A DNA stretch of 56,194 bases from Chloroflexota bacterium (lineage in GTDB: Bacteria > Chloroflexota > Dehalococcoidia > Lucifugimonadales > JACPCL1): contig JACPCL010000036.1 of NCBI GenBank assembly GCA_016179765.1, forward strand, positions 77,916 through 134,109, read 5' to 3'. The notes beneath the pieces are model-generated. The model had not been told where the DNA came from. It ran no database searches and saw only the letters and a list, made by a program, of their open reading frames with translations. Shown here in pieces: positions 10,060 through 18,411 of this stretch (the first letter of the stretch is position 1; each line of letters begins with the position of its first letter). The position numbers were made by a program, and so were the translations under genes.

Positions 10060-10917
10060 CTAGTCTGTCGCCACCTTTGGGCGAGCGTCCGCAGTCAACT
10101 CCGCCAGCACCGCCTCGTCCATGGTGAAGCTCTCTTTTTCCGTGGGGAAGGCGCCATCCTGTACCTCCTTGATGTACTGGGCCGTGGCCTGTTTGAAGGC
10201 CTCGGCAAGGAAGGCGTACCGCTTGGCGTGCTTGGGGACGAAGTCCGTGAACATGCCCAGCATGTCGTGGAGCACCTGCACCTGGCCGTCGCAGTCAGGC
10301 CCGGCGCCGATGCCAATGGTGGGGATGCGCAGCCGCTGGGTGATGATGCGACTGAGGGGCGCGGGCACGCTCTCCAGAACGATGGAGAATGCCCCCGCCT
10401 CTTCCAGGGCCTGGGCGTCCCGGATGAGCTTGGCCGCCGCCTTGGGCGTCTTGCCCTGGACCCTGTAGCCGCCGAGCTGGTGCACCGACTGGGGCGTCAG
10501 ACCTATATGGCCCTGCACCGGGATGCCGCACTCCACGATGCGTCGCACCGTTTCGGCCACATACTCGCCGCCCTCCAGCTTCACCGCACCGGCGCCGCCC
10601 TCCTGGAGCATCCGCCCTGCGTTGCGGATGGCCGTTGATACGTCCGATTGGTAGCTCATGAAGGGCATATCCGCCACCACAAGGGCGCGCTGCGTCCCGC
10701 GCATCACCGCTTTGATGTGGTGCAGCATGTCCTCCATGGTGACCCGCACCGTGGACTCGTACCCCAGGACCACTTGGCCCAGGCTGTCACCCACGAGGAT
10801 AAAGGGGATACCCGCCTCGTCCGCCAGCTTGGCGGTGGGATAATCATAGGCGGTGAGCATGGGGATGCGCTGCCCCTTGCGCTTCATGGCTTTGATGTCA
10901 TTGATGGTGACTCTCAT
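10060..10917 (-). CDS. panB: 3-methyl-2-oxobutanoate hydroxymethyltransferase
   Basis: First committed step to pantoate, transferring a hydroxymethyl group from 5,10-methylene-THF to alpha-ketoisovalerate. Recognised by MLTAYDYPTAKLADEAGIPFILVGDSLG (early), GHIGLTPQSVHQLGGYRVQGK and GIGAGPDCDGQVQVLHDMLG. It has 285 residues and is followed 6 bp later by panC. No panD is seen in the cluster. Confidence 0.98.
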   Translation of the reverse strand: MRVTINDIKAMKRKGQRIPMLTAYDYPTAKLADEAGIPFILVGDSLGQVVLGYESTVRVTMEDMLHHIKAVMRGTQRALVVADMPFMSYQSDVSTAIRNAGRMLQEGGAGAVKLEGGEYVAETVRRIVECGIPVQGHIGLTPQSVHQLGGYRVQGKTPKAAAKLIRDAQALEEAGAFSIVLESVPAPLSRIITQRLRIPTIGIGAGPDCDGQVQVLHDMLGMFTDFVPKHAKRYAFLAEAFKQATAQYIKEVQDGAFPTEKESFTMDEAVLAELTADARPKVATD

Positions 10918-11001
10918 GGTGTACTCCTTTTGGGGTCGGCCCCTTTTCCAGGTGGCCGCTCCTGTTGGTTCCCTTCATGGTACCGTACAGTTCAGGGTGC
11001 G

Positions 11002-11979
11002 CTATCTTGCCCCTTCTCCCCTTGTGGAAGAAGGTTGGAATGAGGGGTACGTATTACCCTCACCCTCATCCGTGCCCTCTCCCTCAAGGAGGGGGCATTC
11101 TCTTGCCATTTGTGGTCTCAGTAATCCACTCAACTCCTCGGCCTGCGCCCCGCTGATAGACCCGCGTGCCTGAGCCATAAAGACCATGGCCAGGCCCGCC
11201 TGGCGGTACAGCGCCAGGGCCTCCGGTGCTCGGTCCGCCAGAGCCTCCAGGTGACGCCGGACCGTGCCGGCGTCGCCCCGGAGGATGGGGCCTGTGGCTC
11301 CCAGGCGTGGCCCACGCTCCGCCAGGTTGTCCACCGTGCCTCGCAGCAGTGGCAGCAGCGCCTTCAGGCCCTCTTCCCGCGTCAGGCCCATGGCCTCCCA
11401 CAGGCCGCAGGCGGCATCTACCATCGTCGCGATGTACCCGCAGGCCATGACCGCCGATGCATGGTACAGCGGCCTGTCCTCCCCCTTGATGAACACAGGG
11501 ATACCTCCCAGCCGGCGCGCGGCTTCCTCAAGCCATGCCCGCAGCCAGCCTTCCCCTTCTACCGCGAAGGCCGAGCTCGTCAGCTTCGCTTCGCCTCCCT
11601 CTCGTGAGGCGAAGGTCTGGAGCGGGTGAAAGCATCCCGCCTCTGCGCCGCGCTGCCGCGCCCCCCGCAGCGCCTCGGAGGACAGTGCGCCGCTGCAATG
11701 GAGGGCGGCCTTGCCCACGCGCCAGGGCAGAGAAGCCGCTACGAGTTCTATGGCGTCATCTGGCACGGTCAGGAATACCACATCGCACGCCACCACGACC
11801 TCCGACGCCTCCCGTTCCGCCTTGCAGCCCGGCACCATTGCCGCCAGAGCCCGCGCGGAAGCATACGAGCGACTGGCAACCGCTGTCACACTGTAACCAG
11901 CGCGGGCAAAGCCTAGGGCCAGAGCGGTAGCTGTGCGCCCCGCGCCGATAAAGCCAATCTTTTGGAGCGTAGATGCCAT
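11002..11979 (-). CDS. Rossmann-fold/DUF2520 protein, candidate ketopantoate reductase
   Basis: The N-terminal NAD(P)-binding motif is GFIGAGRTATALALGFARAGY (residues 8-28), followed by a DUF2520-type helical C-terminal domain (HASAVMACGYIATMVDAACGLWEAMGL). Proteins of this architecture often lie beside panB/panC, and a PanG-type ketopantoate reductase has been described with what I recall is this fold. Reduction of ketopantoate to pantoate would complete the pathway here, since no panE is visible. The final ~30 residues (from about CPLLEGEGTDEGEG) are encoded by an inverted-repeat element and are unlikely to belong to the native protein. Start ATG at 11979; no strong Shine-Dalgarno is obvious. 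Confidence 0.85.
   Translation of the reverse strand: MASTLQKIGFIGAGRTATALALGFARAGYSVTAVASRSYASARALAAMVPGCKAEREASEVVVACDVVFLTVPDDAIELVAASLPWRVGKAALHCSGALSSEALRGARQRGAEAGCFHPLQTFASREGGEAKLTSSAFAVEGEGWLRAWLEEAARRLGGIPVFIKGEDRPLYHASAVMACGYIATMVDAACGLWEAMGLTREEGLKALLPLLRGTVDNLAERGPRLGATGPILRGDAGTVRRHLEALADRAPEALALYRQAGLAMVFMAQARGSISGAQAEELSGLLRPQMARECPLLEGEGTDEGEGNTYPSFQPSSTRGEGAR
11022..11098. repeat. Inverted pair of REP-like elements at the 3' end of the DUF2520 gene
   Basis: Runs such as CCTTCTCCCC..GGAAGAAGG followed by TTGGAATGAGGGGT, and then ACCCTCACCCTCATCC..CTCTCCCTC..GAGGGGG, resemble the C/G-rich palindromic elements found in other intergenic positions of this window. Here they overlap coding sequence. 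Confidence 0.6.
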
Positions 11980-12007
11980 TTGCCTGTTTCGGAATCCTTA
12001 CCAAGTT

Positions 12008-12044
12008 CCCCTTCCCTAGAAGGGAAGGGGCTGGGGGTTAGGTT
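12008..12044. repeat. REP-like palindrome, family with GGGGTTAGGT tail
   Basis: Arms CCCCTTCCCT (12008-12017) and AGGGAAGGGG (12021-12030) are followed by a GGGGGTTAGGTTCC tail. Similar arms with the same tail occur at 13079-13109 and 34552-34592. Confidence 0.65.
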
Positions 12045-13057
12045 CCCAACTCCCTCACCGCGGGCATGCCGGCTAGCCCTGTCGCCTGGGTGACGCCGCG
12101 GATGATGGCGCGGGCCATAACCGTGGCGGCGGCGTTGCTGATGCGCTGGAGCTGGTTGCGGTCTACCAGGCCAGTCCATGCTCCCGTTGCCAGGGAAAAC
12201 ACTGTGTCGCCATCGCCCATGGTGTGGGAGGGGCGCACCGCCAGGGCCATGCCGTCCTGCCCGCGCTCCGCCATTTTGTTGACCTGCTCCTTGGACAGGG
12301 CGGCATTGGTCGCCACCAGGCCAAGGGTCGTGTTCGTGCGGCCTGCCTCTTGTGGCTGGGCCGCCTGCCTGCGGTCAGGCCTTACGAACCCGGGTTGCAG
12401 GGACAGCTCTATGCTGTTGTAGAAGCCTTTGCCGTCCTCCCTTCTCGGGCCTGCGATGATGCGCCCCGTCTCCGGCTCCACGATGTCGCCAGCGGCGTTG
12501 ACCACGGCGATGGCCCCAACCATCAGGCCGTCGCCGAGGTGGATGCTGGCGGTTCCCAGGCCACCCTTGACGGCCCTTTCTCTGCCGAGGGTCTTGGCCA
12601 CCGTAGCGCCCGTACCCGCGCCCACCGTGCCCTCGGCGATGGGGCCGGATGTCGCCGCCAGGCAGGCCAGGTAGCCCTGCTCCGGCCCGGGACGCACCCT
12701 GGCGCTGCCCAGGGACAGGTCAAAGATAACGGCGGCTGGCACGATGGGCACAACAATCTCACCCATGCGGAAGCCAATACCCCGCTCCTCCAGGTAGCGC
12801 ATGACCCCGCCTGCGGCGTCCAGGCCGTAGGCGCTGCCGCCGGTGAGCAACACGGCGTGGACCCGCTCCACAAGCTGGCCCGGGCGCAGCAGGTCCGTCT
12901 CCCGCGTGCCGGGGGCCGTGCCCCGCACGTCCACACCGCCCACGGCGCCCTCTGGGCACAGGATGACGGTGCACCCCTTGGCGTGCTGGAGGTCAGTGTA
13001 GTGGCCCACCTGGATGCCGGCCACGTCGGTGATGCAGTTGTGGATCGGGGTGGTCAT
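12038..13057 (-). CDS. P1-family (DmpA-like) aminopeptidase/acylase
   Basis: Autoprocessed N-terminal-nucleophile hydrolase of the L-aminopeptidase/D-esterase family. Diagnostic segments are ITDVAGIQVGHYTD, HAVLLTGGSAYGLDAAGG, EGTVGAGTGATVAK, and NTTLGLVATNAALSK near the C-terminus, where the Asn-Thr pair (N242-T243 from the chosen start) is the expected self-cleavage site with Thr as nucleophile. ATG at 13057 is chosen because the family signature follows directly; codons upstream come from a repeat. The protein is 339 residues. Some family members release beta-alanine from beta-peptides, which would suit the adjacent pan genes, but specificity cannot be read from sequence. Confidence 0.9.
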   Translation of the reverse strand: MTTPIHNCITDVAGIQVGHYTDLQHAKGCTVILCPEGAVGGVDVRGTAPGTRETDLLRPGQLVERVHAVLLTGGSAYGLDAAGGVMRYLEERGIGFRMGEIVVPIVPAAVIFDLSLGSARVRPGPEQGYLACLAATSGPIAEGTVGAGTGATVAKTLGRERAVKGGLGTASIHLGDGLMVGAIAVVNAAGDIVEPETGRIIAGPRREDGKGFYNSIELSLQPGFVRPDRRQAAQPQEAGRTNTTLGLVATNAALSKEQVNKMAERGQDGMALAVRPSHTMGDGDTVFSLATGAWTGLVDRNQLQRISNAAATVMARAIIRGVTQATGLAGMPAVRELGT

Positions 13058-13078
13058 GGCATAAAAGACCTTTGGCCT

Positions 13079-13109
13079 CTTCCCTTTGGGGAAGGGGAAG
13101 GGGTTAGGT
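13079..13109. repeat. REP-like palindrome, family with GGGGTTAGGT tail
   Basis: CTTCCC and GGGAAG arms around TTTG are followed by GGGAAGGGGTTAGGT. This matches the elements at 12008 and 34552. Confidence 0.6.
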
Positions 13110-13117
13110 AACACAAA

Positions 13118-13147
13118 AAAGCGGCGGTGAAGGACACGCGCCGCTTT
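13118..13147 (-). terminator. Terminator-like hairpin upstream of the P1 peptidase gene
   Basis: AAAGCGGCG (13118-13126) pairs with CGCCGCTTT (13139-13147) around a 12-nt loop. Read on the minus strand it is followed by TTTTTTGTGTT, a good U-tract. It sits 60 bp before the P1 peptidase start. It could attenuate that gene or end a short minus-strand transcript arising in the 13150-13500 gap. Confidence 0.55.
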
Positions 13148-13499
13148 ATCGCATCATCACCCATATCTCGCCGTCTCGGTCCTCATAGATCCCAGCGGCA
13201 CCACACTCTGACAGCCCTTCTCCCAGGGCTTGTTTGCCTGCGCTCGCCCCCCTACGGTGGACGGCGCACTATTCATGGTAGCAACTTCACGAGGAAGGGT
13301 CAAGGCGACCAGCCTTTGCCACCCCGCTGCGCAGAGGGAGTATTGAAACGTTCAATACTCCGGGGGCTGCTATGGCCTGGGTAATCCCCTCCCTTCGCCG
13401 ATAATCCCTCCACCGGTGATAAAGTAGCCCAGGGCTGGCGGAGCGCGCTGCACACGCCATTTCGTGACGTTGTTCTTTCGGATTCCGTCACGATTTTTG
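13148..13499. other. Non-coding gap between divergent genes
   Basis: No convincing gene is seen; short open frames on both strands here look unlike proteins. It holds an 11-bp perfect inverted repeat, 13337-13347 with 13351-13361 (core GAGTATTGAA/TTCAATACTC). It also holds a second hairpin, 13462-13469 with 13486-13493 (TCGTGACG/CGTCACGA), followed by TTTTTGTTG, which is terminator-like on the plus strand just before the guaB3 promoter. Confidence 0.5.
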
Positions 13500-13528
13500 T
13501 TGAGTCCCCCAGTGGTCTCTGGTATACT
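13500..13528 (+). promoter_or_regulatory. Sigma70-type promoter of guaB3
   Basis: TTGAGT (13500-13505), a 17-bp spacer and TATACT (13523-13528). The expected start near 13535 leaves a leader of about 40 nt. Confidence 0.65.
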
Positions 13529-13575
13529 TGCTCAAATCAAGCCCCCCCTCAACTCAAGAAGGAGGCAACAACACC

Positions 13576-14718
13576 ATGGGGTCTCCGCTGTTCAAGCAAG
13601 TCAGGCGTGCCCTGGGCTTTGAAGATGTTGCCATCGTCCCCGGTGACGTGACCATCAATCCTGACCAGACGGATATCGGCATGGACATAGACGGGTGCCA
13701 CTTGAGCATTCCCGTCATGGCCTCCGCCATGGACGCTGTCGTGTCCCCCCGGTTCGCCGTCCTTATAGGCAAGGCTGGCGGCCTGGGCGTGATGAATCTT
13801 GAGGGCGTGTACGCCCGGTACGAAGACCCCCAGGCGGTCATTGACCAGATTGTTGAGACTCCGCCGGAGCACACCACGGAGGTGCTCCAGAGGTTCTACG
13901 CGGAGCCCATCAGGGACCACCTGATAGGCAGACGCGTGGAGGAGATGAAGGGCGCAGGCGTGACCTGCGCCGTTTCTCTTACGCCCCAGAACACCAAGCG
14001 TTTTGCTCCCGTGGCCGTGGAGGCCGGCGCTGACATCATCGTGGTGCAGTCCACGGTGACTACGGCCCGGCACATCTCCAAGAGCTACCACGGCCTGGTC
14101 TTCTCGGAGCTGATGGAGCAGATCAATGTCCCCGTCGTCGTAGGCAACTGCGTCACCTACAGCGCAGCCCTGGAGCTGATGGAGTCCGGCATTGATGGCA
14201 TCCTGGTGGGCGTTGGCCCCGGCGCCGCCTGCACCACCCGCGAGGTCACCGGAGTTGGCGTCCCCCAGATCACGGCGACCATAGATTGCGCCGCCGCGCG
14301 GGAAGAGTACCTACGCCGCACGGGCAAGTACGTCGCGATAATCACCGACGGTGGCATCCGTACCGGCGGCGACCTGTGTAAGGCCATCGTGGCAGGGGCT
14401 GACGGCGTGATGATCGGCACCCCCTTCGCCCAGACCAGGGAGGCCCCGGGCAAGGGCTTCAACTGGGGTATGGCCACCCCTCATCCGGCGCTGCCCAGAG
14501 GCACTCGCATCAACGCCGGCATCAAGGGCACCCTGCAGCAGGTGCTGTTCGGCCCCAGCAGCCGCACCGATGGAACCCAGAACCTCATGGGCGCCCTGCG
14601 GGTGTGCATGGGGATGGTCGGGGCCTTCACCATCCGTGACATGCACCAGGTGGAGCTGATTGAGGCCCCCGCTATCCGCACCGAGGGCAAGGTCTTTCAG
14701 ATGGCCGGGCGCATTTGA
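13576..14718 (+). CDS. guaB3: GuaB3-type IMP dehydrogenase-like protein without CBS domains
   Basis: A (beta/alpha)8 protein of 380 residues related to IMP dehydrogenase. The catalytic-loop region [17 protein letters not shown] keeps the active-site Cys, and [26 protein letters not shown] is the phosphate-binding stretch. The CBS pair of canonical GuaB is absent, as in the GuaB3 family of actinobacteria and cyanobacteria, for which true IMPDH activity has been reported in cyanobacteria. ATG at 13576 is chosen because GGAGG lies 10 nt upstream. It is a single gene with its own promoter and terminator. Confidence 0.9.
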   Translation: MGSPLFKQVRRALGFEDVAIVPGDVTINPDQTDIGMDIDGCHLSIPVMASAMDAVVSPRFAVLIGKAGGLGVMNLEGVYARYEDPQAVIDQIVETPPEHTTEVLQRFYAEPIRDHLIGRRVEEMKGAGVTCAVSLTPQNTKRFAPVAVEAGADIIVVQSTVTTARHISKSYHGLVFSELMEQINVPVVVGNCVTYSAALELMESGIDGILVGVGPGAACTTREVTGVGVPQITATIDCAAAREEYLRRTGKYVAIITDGGIRTGGDLCKAIVAGADGVMIGTPFAQTREAPGKGFNWGMATPHPALPRGTRINAGIKGTLQQVLFGPSSRTDGTQNLMGALRVCMGMVGAFTIRDMHQVELIEAPAIRTEGKVFQMAGRI

Positions 14719-14746
14719 TGCGCAGGCACATGTAAACTGCTTGCTG

Positions 14747-14781
14747 AGGGAGAGACGCCTGACCAGGCGTCTCTCCCTTTG
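14747..14781 (+). terminator. Rho-independent terminator of guaB3
   Basis: A 14-bp perfect stem (14747-14760 with 14765-14778) with a GACC loop, followed by a short TTGTG tail. Confidence 0.75.
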
Positions 14782-14867
14782 TGTTCACCCTGATGCTTCG
14801 CGGTGGTGTAGCCCTCTGCAAGAGTAGTGCGCTGTGGTATGATTCCCCTCTACAGGGGGTCTAAGGC

Positions 14868-15284
14868 ATGGAAGAGATGGGTGCGGAACAGGCGAAGTCC
14901 CTAGGCGAGAGGGCTTTTCGCCTTCGCATGATGGGTTCCCTGCGCGAGGCCAGGGGACTGTACCTGCGCAGCCTGGAGATATGGCGAGGCTTGGGCGAAC
15001 AGCGGGCCATCGCCGAATCTCTCCAGAAGCTGGGTGAGATCGCCATGGACCTTCAGTGGGGCGAGGAGGCCGAGTCTTCCCTGCGGGAGAGCGCGGCCCT
15101 CTGGCAGGCCCTAGGAGAGTGGAATAACTGCTCGGAGTGCCTGTGGAAGCTGGGCAGGATGGCCCGGGGGCAGGGCCGCTATGCCGACGCCGAGGATCTG
15201 CAGCAGCGGCGCGGGCGCTACCGGGAGTGGAGCCGCCAGCAGTGGGAGGAGTCCATGCGCCGGCGAGGGACGGGGGAGGGCTAG
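14868..15284 (+). CDS. Small TPR-type repeat protein
   Basis: A 138-residue all-helical protein with three tandem ~40-residue helix pairs (MMGSLREARGLYLRSLEIWRGLG; SLQKLGEIAMDLQWGEEAESSLRES; CLWKLGRMARGQGRYADAE) of tetratricopeptide character. TPR domains bind protein partners, and none is suggested by context. Its TAG stop shares the CTAG at 15281-15284 with the stop of the convergent SRPBCC gene, so the two genes overlap by 4 bp tail to tail. Confidence 0.75.
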   Translation: MEEMGAEQAKSLGERAFRLRMMGSLREARGLYLRSLEIWRGLGEQRAIAESLQKLGEIAMDLQWGEEAESSLRESAALWQALGEWNNCSECLWKLGRMARGQGRYADAEDLQQRRGRYREWSRQQWEESMRRRGTGEG

Positions 15285-15691
15285 GCGCCGCTCTTGCTGC
15301 CCGCAAAGTACCGCTTCATCGGCGCCAGGTAGAACTCCCTCCACCCCTGCTTGTACTCCTGGCCCTGGCCGTCGGGAATGTTGGTATGCCTCAGGGTGAC
15401 GCGCGTTCCCCGCGGCGTCTCCTTCAGCAGCACCTCCAGATGAGAGTCCGGCGACTCTCTGGAGAAGTTCGTGGTGCGCCAGCGCTGCACGATGCGGCGG
15501 CCTGGCTCCAGTTCCAAGTTCGTGCCACTGATGTAGCCATCCCAGGCGGTGAACTTACCCCCTACCTTGCGGTCCACGGAGGCCGCGCCGCCGCCGGTAA
15601 AGGCAGCGTGCTCCCGGCCGTCCAGCCACGCCTCGTAGATGCGCTGCGGGCCGGCGGGAATGACGGCGGAAAGCTTGATGGACTCTGACAT
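15281..15691 (-). CDS. SRPBCC/AHSA1-type START-like protein
   Basis: 136 residues of helix-grip fold: SIKLSAVIPAGPQRIYEAWLDG at the N-terminus, GGKFTAWDGYISGTNLELEPGRRIVQRWR in the middle, and GTRVTLRHTNIPDG then WREFYLAPMKRYF at the end, the pattern of AHSA1/YndB-like proteins. The fold has a hydrophobic ligand cavity and the ligand is unknown. Convergent with the TPR gene. Confidence 0.85.
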   Translation of the reverse strand: MSESIKLSAVIPAGPQRIYEAWLDGREHAAFTGGGAASVDRKVGGKFTAWDGYISGTNLELEPGRRIVQRWRTTNFSRESPDSHLEVLLKETPRGTRVTLRHTNIPDGQGQEYKQGWREFYLAPMKRYFAGSKSGA

Positions 15692-15967
15692 ACCTCTCCC
15701 TTCGGACCTTTTTGGGTAGGAGCCTTGTCAAGCTATTGTACCAGGAGCGCGTCAACTGCGCCGCCCTTCTCTTCCTAGACGACCAACCAGAGGGGGAGCC
15801 ATGACGTTCGTAGCTCATTGCAACGGAGGCATCGGGCGGGTTCCCTTTGTTCGGACTGCGTGACAGACAGGCGAACTCTATGTCTATAGACTTCTCTTTC
15901 CACAGCCACTGCGGTAACGTATCTCCGTGGTGCTTTGGACCGGACTAAGCAAAGGGAGGGCCAAGCC

Positions 15968-16603
15968 ATGAGACTATCGGTAAGTCATAGCTTCCGCGAC
16001 AGGTGGAAGGTGCGGGTCCGGCGGACGTTCATTACAGGGCTGATCATTCTGGTGCCGTTGATTATTACCTATGCAGTCCTGGGGTTAGCCTTCGGCGCTG
16101 TAGACGGCATCCTCCAACCCCCTCTCAAAGCACTCTTTGGGAAGGAGGTCCTGGGTGCGGGAATCGTAGCACTGGTCTTGCTGGTGTTTATCGTTGGCTT
16201 GATAGGGACCCTTCACCCTGGCCAGCACCTTATCCAGTGGGTGCAAAGGGAGCTATTCCGACTGCCCGTTGTGGGCGCCGTGTATTCTGCGTCCGAGCAC
16301 CTTATAGAGTCGTTCTCGGGGAGCAGCACCACTGGCTTCAAGCACGTGGTGATGATTGAATATCCGAGGCAAGGAACGTGGACCATCGGATTTCTCACTG
16401 GCGTTACCATGGGAGACCAAGAAAGGCGGCTGGCTCTGGTCTACATACCAACGGCCCCCACGCCTAATACAGGGTGGCTGGCTATTCTGCCCGTGGAAGA
16501 CGTGTACGACACTGAACTCTCGGTGCAGGAGGCTCTTAAGCTTACCCTTTCCGGTGGCATCTTAGCTCCTCCACAGCTTATCCGGCGGCCCTTGAACGTC
16601 TAA
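15968..16603 (+). CDS. DUF502-family membrane protein
   Basis: 211 residues. Two hydrophobic segments (TGLIILVPLIITYAVLGLAF and GIVALVLLVFIVGLIG) are followed by the DUF502 core ELFRLPVVGAVYSASEHLIESF, the TIGFLTG stretch and IPTAPTPNTGWL. Function is unknown; the plant COV1 relatives affect development and bacterial members are uncharacterised. ATG 15968 has GGGAGGG 8 nt upstream. Confidence 0.88.
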   Translation: MRLSVSHSFRDRWKVRVRRTFITGLIILVPLIITYAVLGLAFGAVDGILQPPLKALFGKEVLGAGIVALVLLVFIVGLIGTLHPGQHLIQWVQRELFRLPVVGAVYSASEHLIESFSGSSTTGFKHVVMIEYPRQGTWTIGFLTGVTMGDQERRLALVYIPTAPTPNTGWLAILPVEDVYDTELSVQEALKLTLSGGILAPPQLIRRPLNV

Positions 16604-16766
16604 AGGAGGCAGGCAATAACCCCAGGCTTTCCAGGTACATACTGCGTGGGCGATTGCGTCCATCCACACGATTTCGCTCCGAACGGGGAATCTATAGAGA
16701 TCCCAGCCCCCACCGCCTGAAGCCACTTGTAAAAATTCCGAGCGCTGTCCGAAAGTAGGAAGTTCG

Positions 16767-16796
16767 TTGAATTATTCGCCGTACAGCGGATAATAT
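16767..16796 (+). promoter_or_regulatory. Promoter of the HD-GYP/LuxR gene with flanking inverted repeat
   Basis: TTGAAT (16767-16772), an 18-bp spacer and TAATAT (16791-16796). An 8-bp inverted repeat, GTCCGAAA (16747-16754) and TTTCGGAC (16806-16813), brackets the promoter and could be a pair of operator half-sites. Confidence 0.5.
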
Positions 16797-16826
16797 GAAC
16801 TGTTATTTCGGACCGACAGGTGCTCA

Positions 16827-18395
16827 TTGACGACACAAGGCCGACCGCCCGACTCCTCAAACGGACCACTATGGCTGGCTGAGCTCCTGGGCGCCTTCAG
16901 CATGGCTGGAGACTTGGGCCGTGGTCTGCCCCAGGGCCATGTCTTTCGCACGACCATCATCGCCATGCACGTGGCCCAGGAGATGGGCCTTGACGCTCCG
17001 AGCCAAGCAGACGTGTTCTACACTTCCCTCTTGGTGCACGCTGGCTGCACCGCCGGCGCGCCGCAGTTCGCTGCGTTCGTTGCCTCTGACGACCTCCTGG
17101 CGCAGCGTGAGCTCTGCCTCTGCGACCCGACCAACACGATGGATATTCTCCGCTGGATGCGCCGAAATGTGGCGCCAGGAGCCTCACTGCCGAAACGTCT
17201 GCAACGGGTCTTTTATCTGATGACGCATGAAGCCGAGTTCAGCTCGGAGTTTGACGGCGGTTCCTCTGACGTGGGATCACGCATAGCCAAACGGCTCGGT
17301 ATGCCGGACGCTGTTCAGGAGTCCCTTTACCATATTTGTGAGACGTGGAGCGGAAAGGGGCCGCACAAACTGCGAGGAACAGCAATCCCCTTGGCGGCGC
17401 GGGTGGTCAACGGCTCCATGGTTGCCGAGGTCTTGGTCACAGAGTACGGCCCGGAGCGGGCGGTCAAAGCGATCCTGTCGCGGCAGGGAAAGTCCCTAGA
17501 CCCTGGCGTTGCCAATGCGTTGTGCAAAGTTGCCGCGCGGGATGTGTTGTTGGAATCGCAGGAGGAAGACCTATGGCCTACCGTCCTGGCACTGGAACCA
17601 AGGCCAACGCGGGAGGCAGAATCGCTGGACGCAATATGCGAGGCCCTGGCTGATTTCATTGACCTGAAGTCTCCGGATGTGACCGCGCATTCCAGGGCCA
17701 CCGCTGCGCTCGCCGAAGCTGTCGCGAGGATCATGGGATTGCCCGCAGAGGAAAGGGTGCTCGTACGGCGAGCAGCGCTGGTCCACGACCTGGGACTGGT
17801 GGCCGTCCCAACCCAGCTCCTTTCCAAGACGCGGACGCCAATGGAAGAGGAGCGCCACCGCACCCATCCCTATTACACCCATCACATCTTGTCCCGCGTA
17901 CCGGCGTTGAGGGATATCGCTTCAGTGGCGGCCATGCACCACGAAAGGCTTGATGGTACGGGGTACCACCTGGGTCTACGGGCCACTGATCTGCCTCTGG
18001 CTGGGCGTATCCTGGCCGTGGCAGACGCCTACCAAGAAGTACAGGCGCAACGCAGCCCACCCGGGAGCCGGGACGGAAAATCAGCCCTGGAAGTGGTCCA
18101 GCTGGAGGCGGGGCAGGGACTGGACGCCCATTGCGTTGCTGCCCTTGCCCTCGCGCTTGAGTCCCTGAAAGAACAGAGGGCTCCCCGCGGCGCCTACCCA
18201 GTTGGGTTGACCGAGCGCGAGGTTGATGTCCTGCGGCTCGCGGCCCAAGCGCTCACGGTACGTGAAATGGCGAAACAGTTGGTGGTGAGCGAGGCTACCG
18301 TCCGCCACCACCTGGAACACATCTACGACAAACTGGACGTGAGTAGCCGCGCCGGCGCCGTGCTCTTCGCCGCCGAGAACGGGCTTCTTGGTTAA
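16827..18395 (+). CDS. Tandem HD-GYP-like phosphohydrolase fused to a LuxR HTH
   Basis: 522 residues. The C-terminal half has an HD-GYP-like domain: VHDLG with H320/D321 and HHERLDGTGY at 371-380, then IPLAGR-type and VADAY motifs. HD-GYP domains hydrolyse cyclic dinucleotides such as c-di-GMP. The N-terminal half looks like a degenerate copy: LLVHAGC (HA instead of HD) and ETWSGKG where WDGxG is expected. Residues 459-520 are a LuxR/GerE HTH (LTEREVDVLRLAAQ, SEATVRHHLEHIYDKLDV). The start is TTG at 16827 with an ACAGG just upstream; no better start is seen. The arrangement suggests a transcription regulator with a signal-degrading or signal-sensing module. Confidence 0.87.
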   Translation: MTTQGRPPDSSNGPLWLAELLGAFSMAGDLGRGLPQGHVFRTTIIAMHVAQEMGLDAPSQADVFYTSLLVHAGCTAGAPQFAAFVASDDLLAQRELCLCDPTNTMDILRWMRRNVAPGASLPKRLQRVFYLMTHEAEFSSEFDGGSSDVGSRIAKRLGMPDAVQESLYHICETWSGKGPHKLRGTAIPLAARVVNGSMVAEVLVTEYGPERAVKAILSRQGKSLDPGVANALCKVAARDVLLESQEEDLWPTVLALEPRPTREAESLDAICEALADFIDLKSPDVTAHSRATAALAEAVARIMGLPAEERVLVRRAALVHDLGLVAVPTQLLSKTRTPMEEERHRTHPYYTHHILSRVPALRDIASVAAMHHERLDGTGYHLGLRATDLPLAGRILAVADAYQEVQAQRSPPGSRDGKSALEVVQLEAGQGLDAHCVAALALALESLKEQRAPRGAYPVGLTEREVDVLRLAAQALTVREMAKQLVVSEATVRHHLEHIYDKLDVSSRAGAVLFAAENGLLG

Positions 18396-18411
18396 CTAGG
18401 AGGATCGCATT

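Noticed and set aside
13127-13491. Short open frames in the guaB3 upstream gap
   Set aside because: They overlap hairpins, have no ribosome binding site and show random composition.
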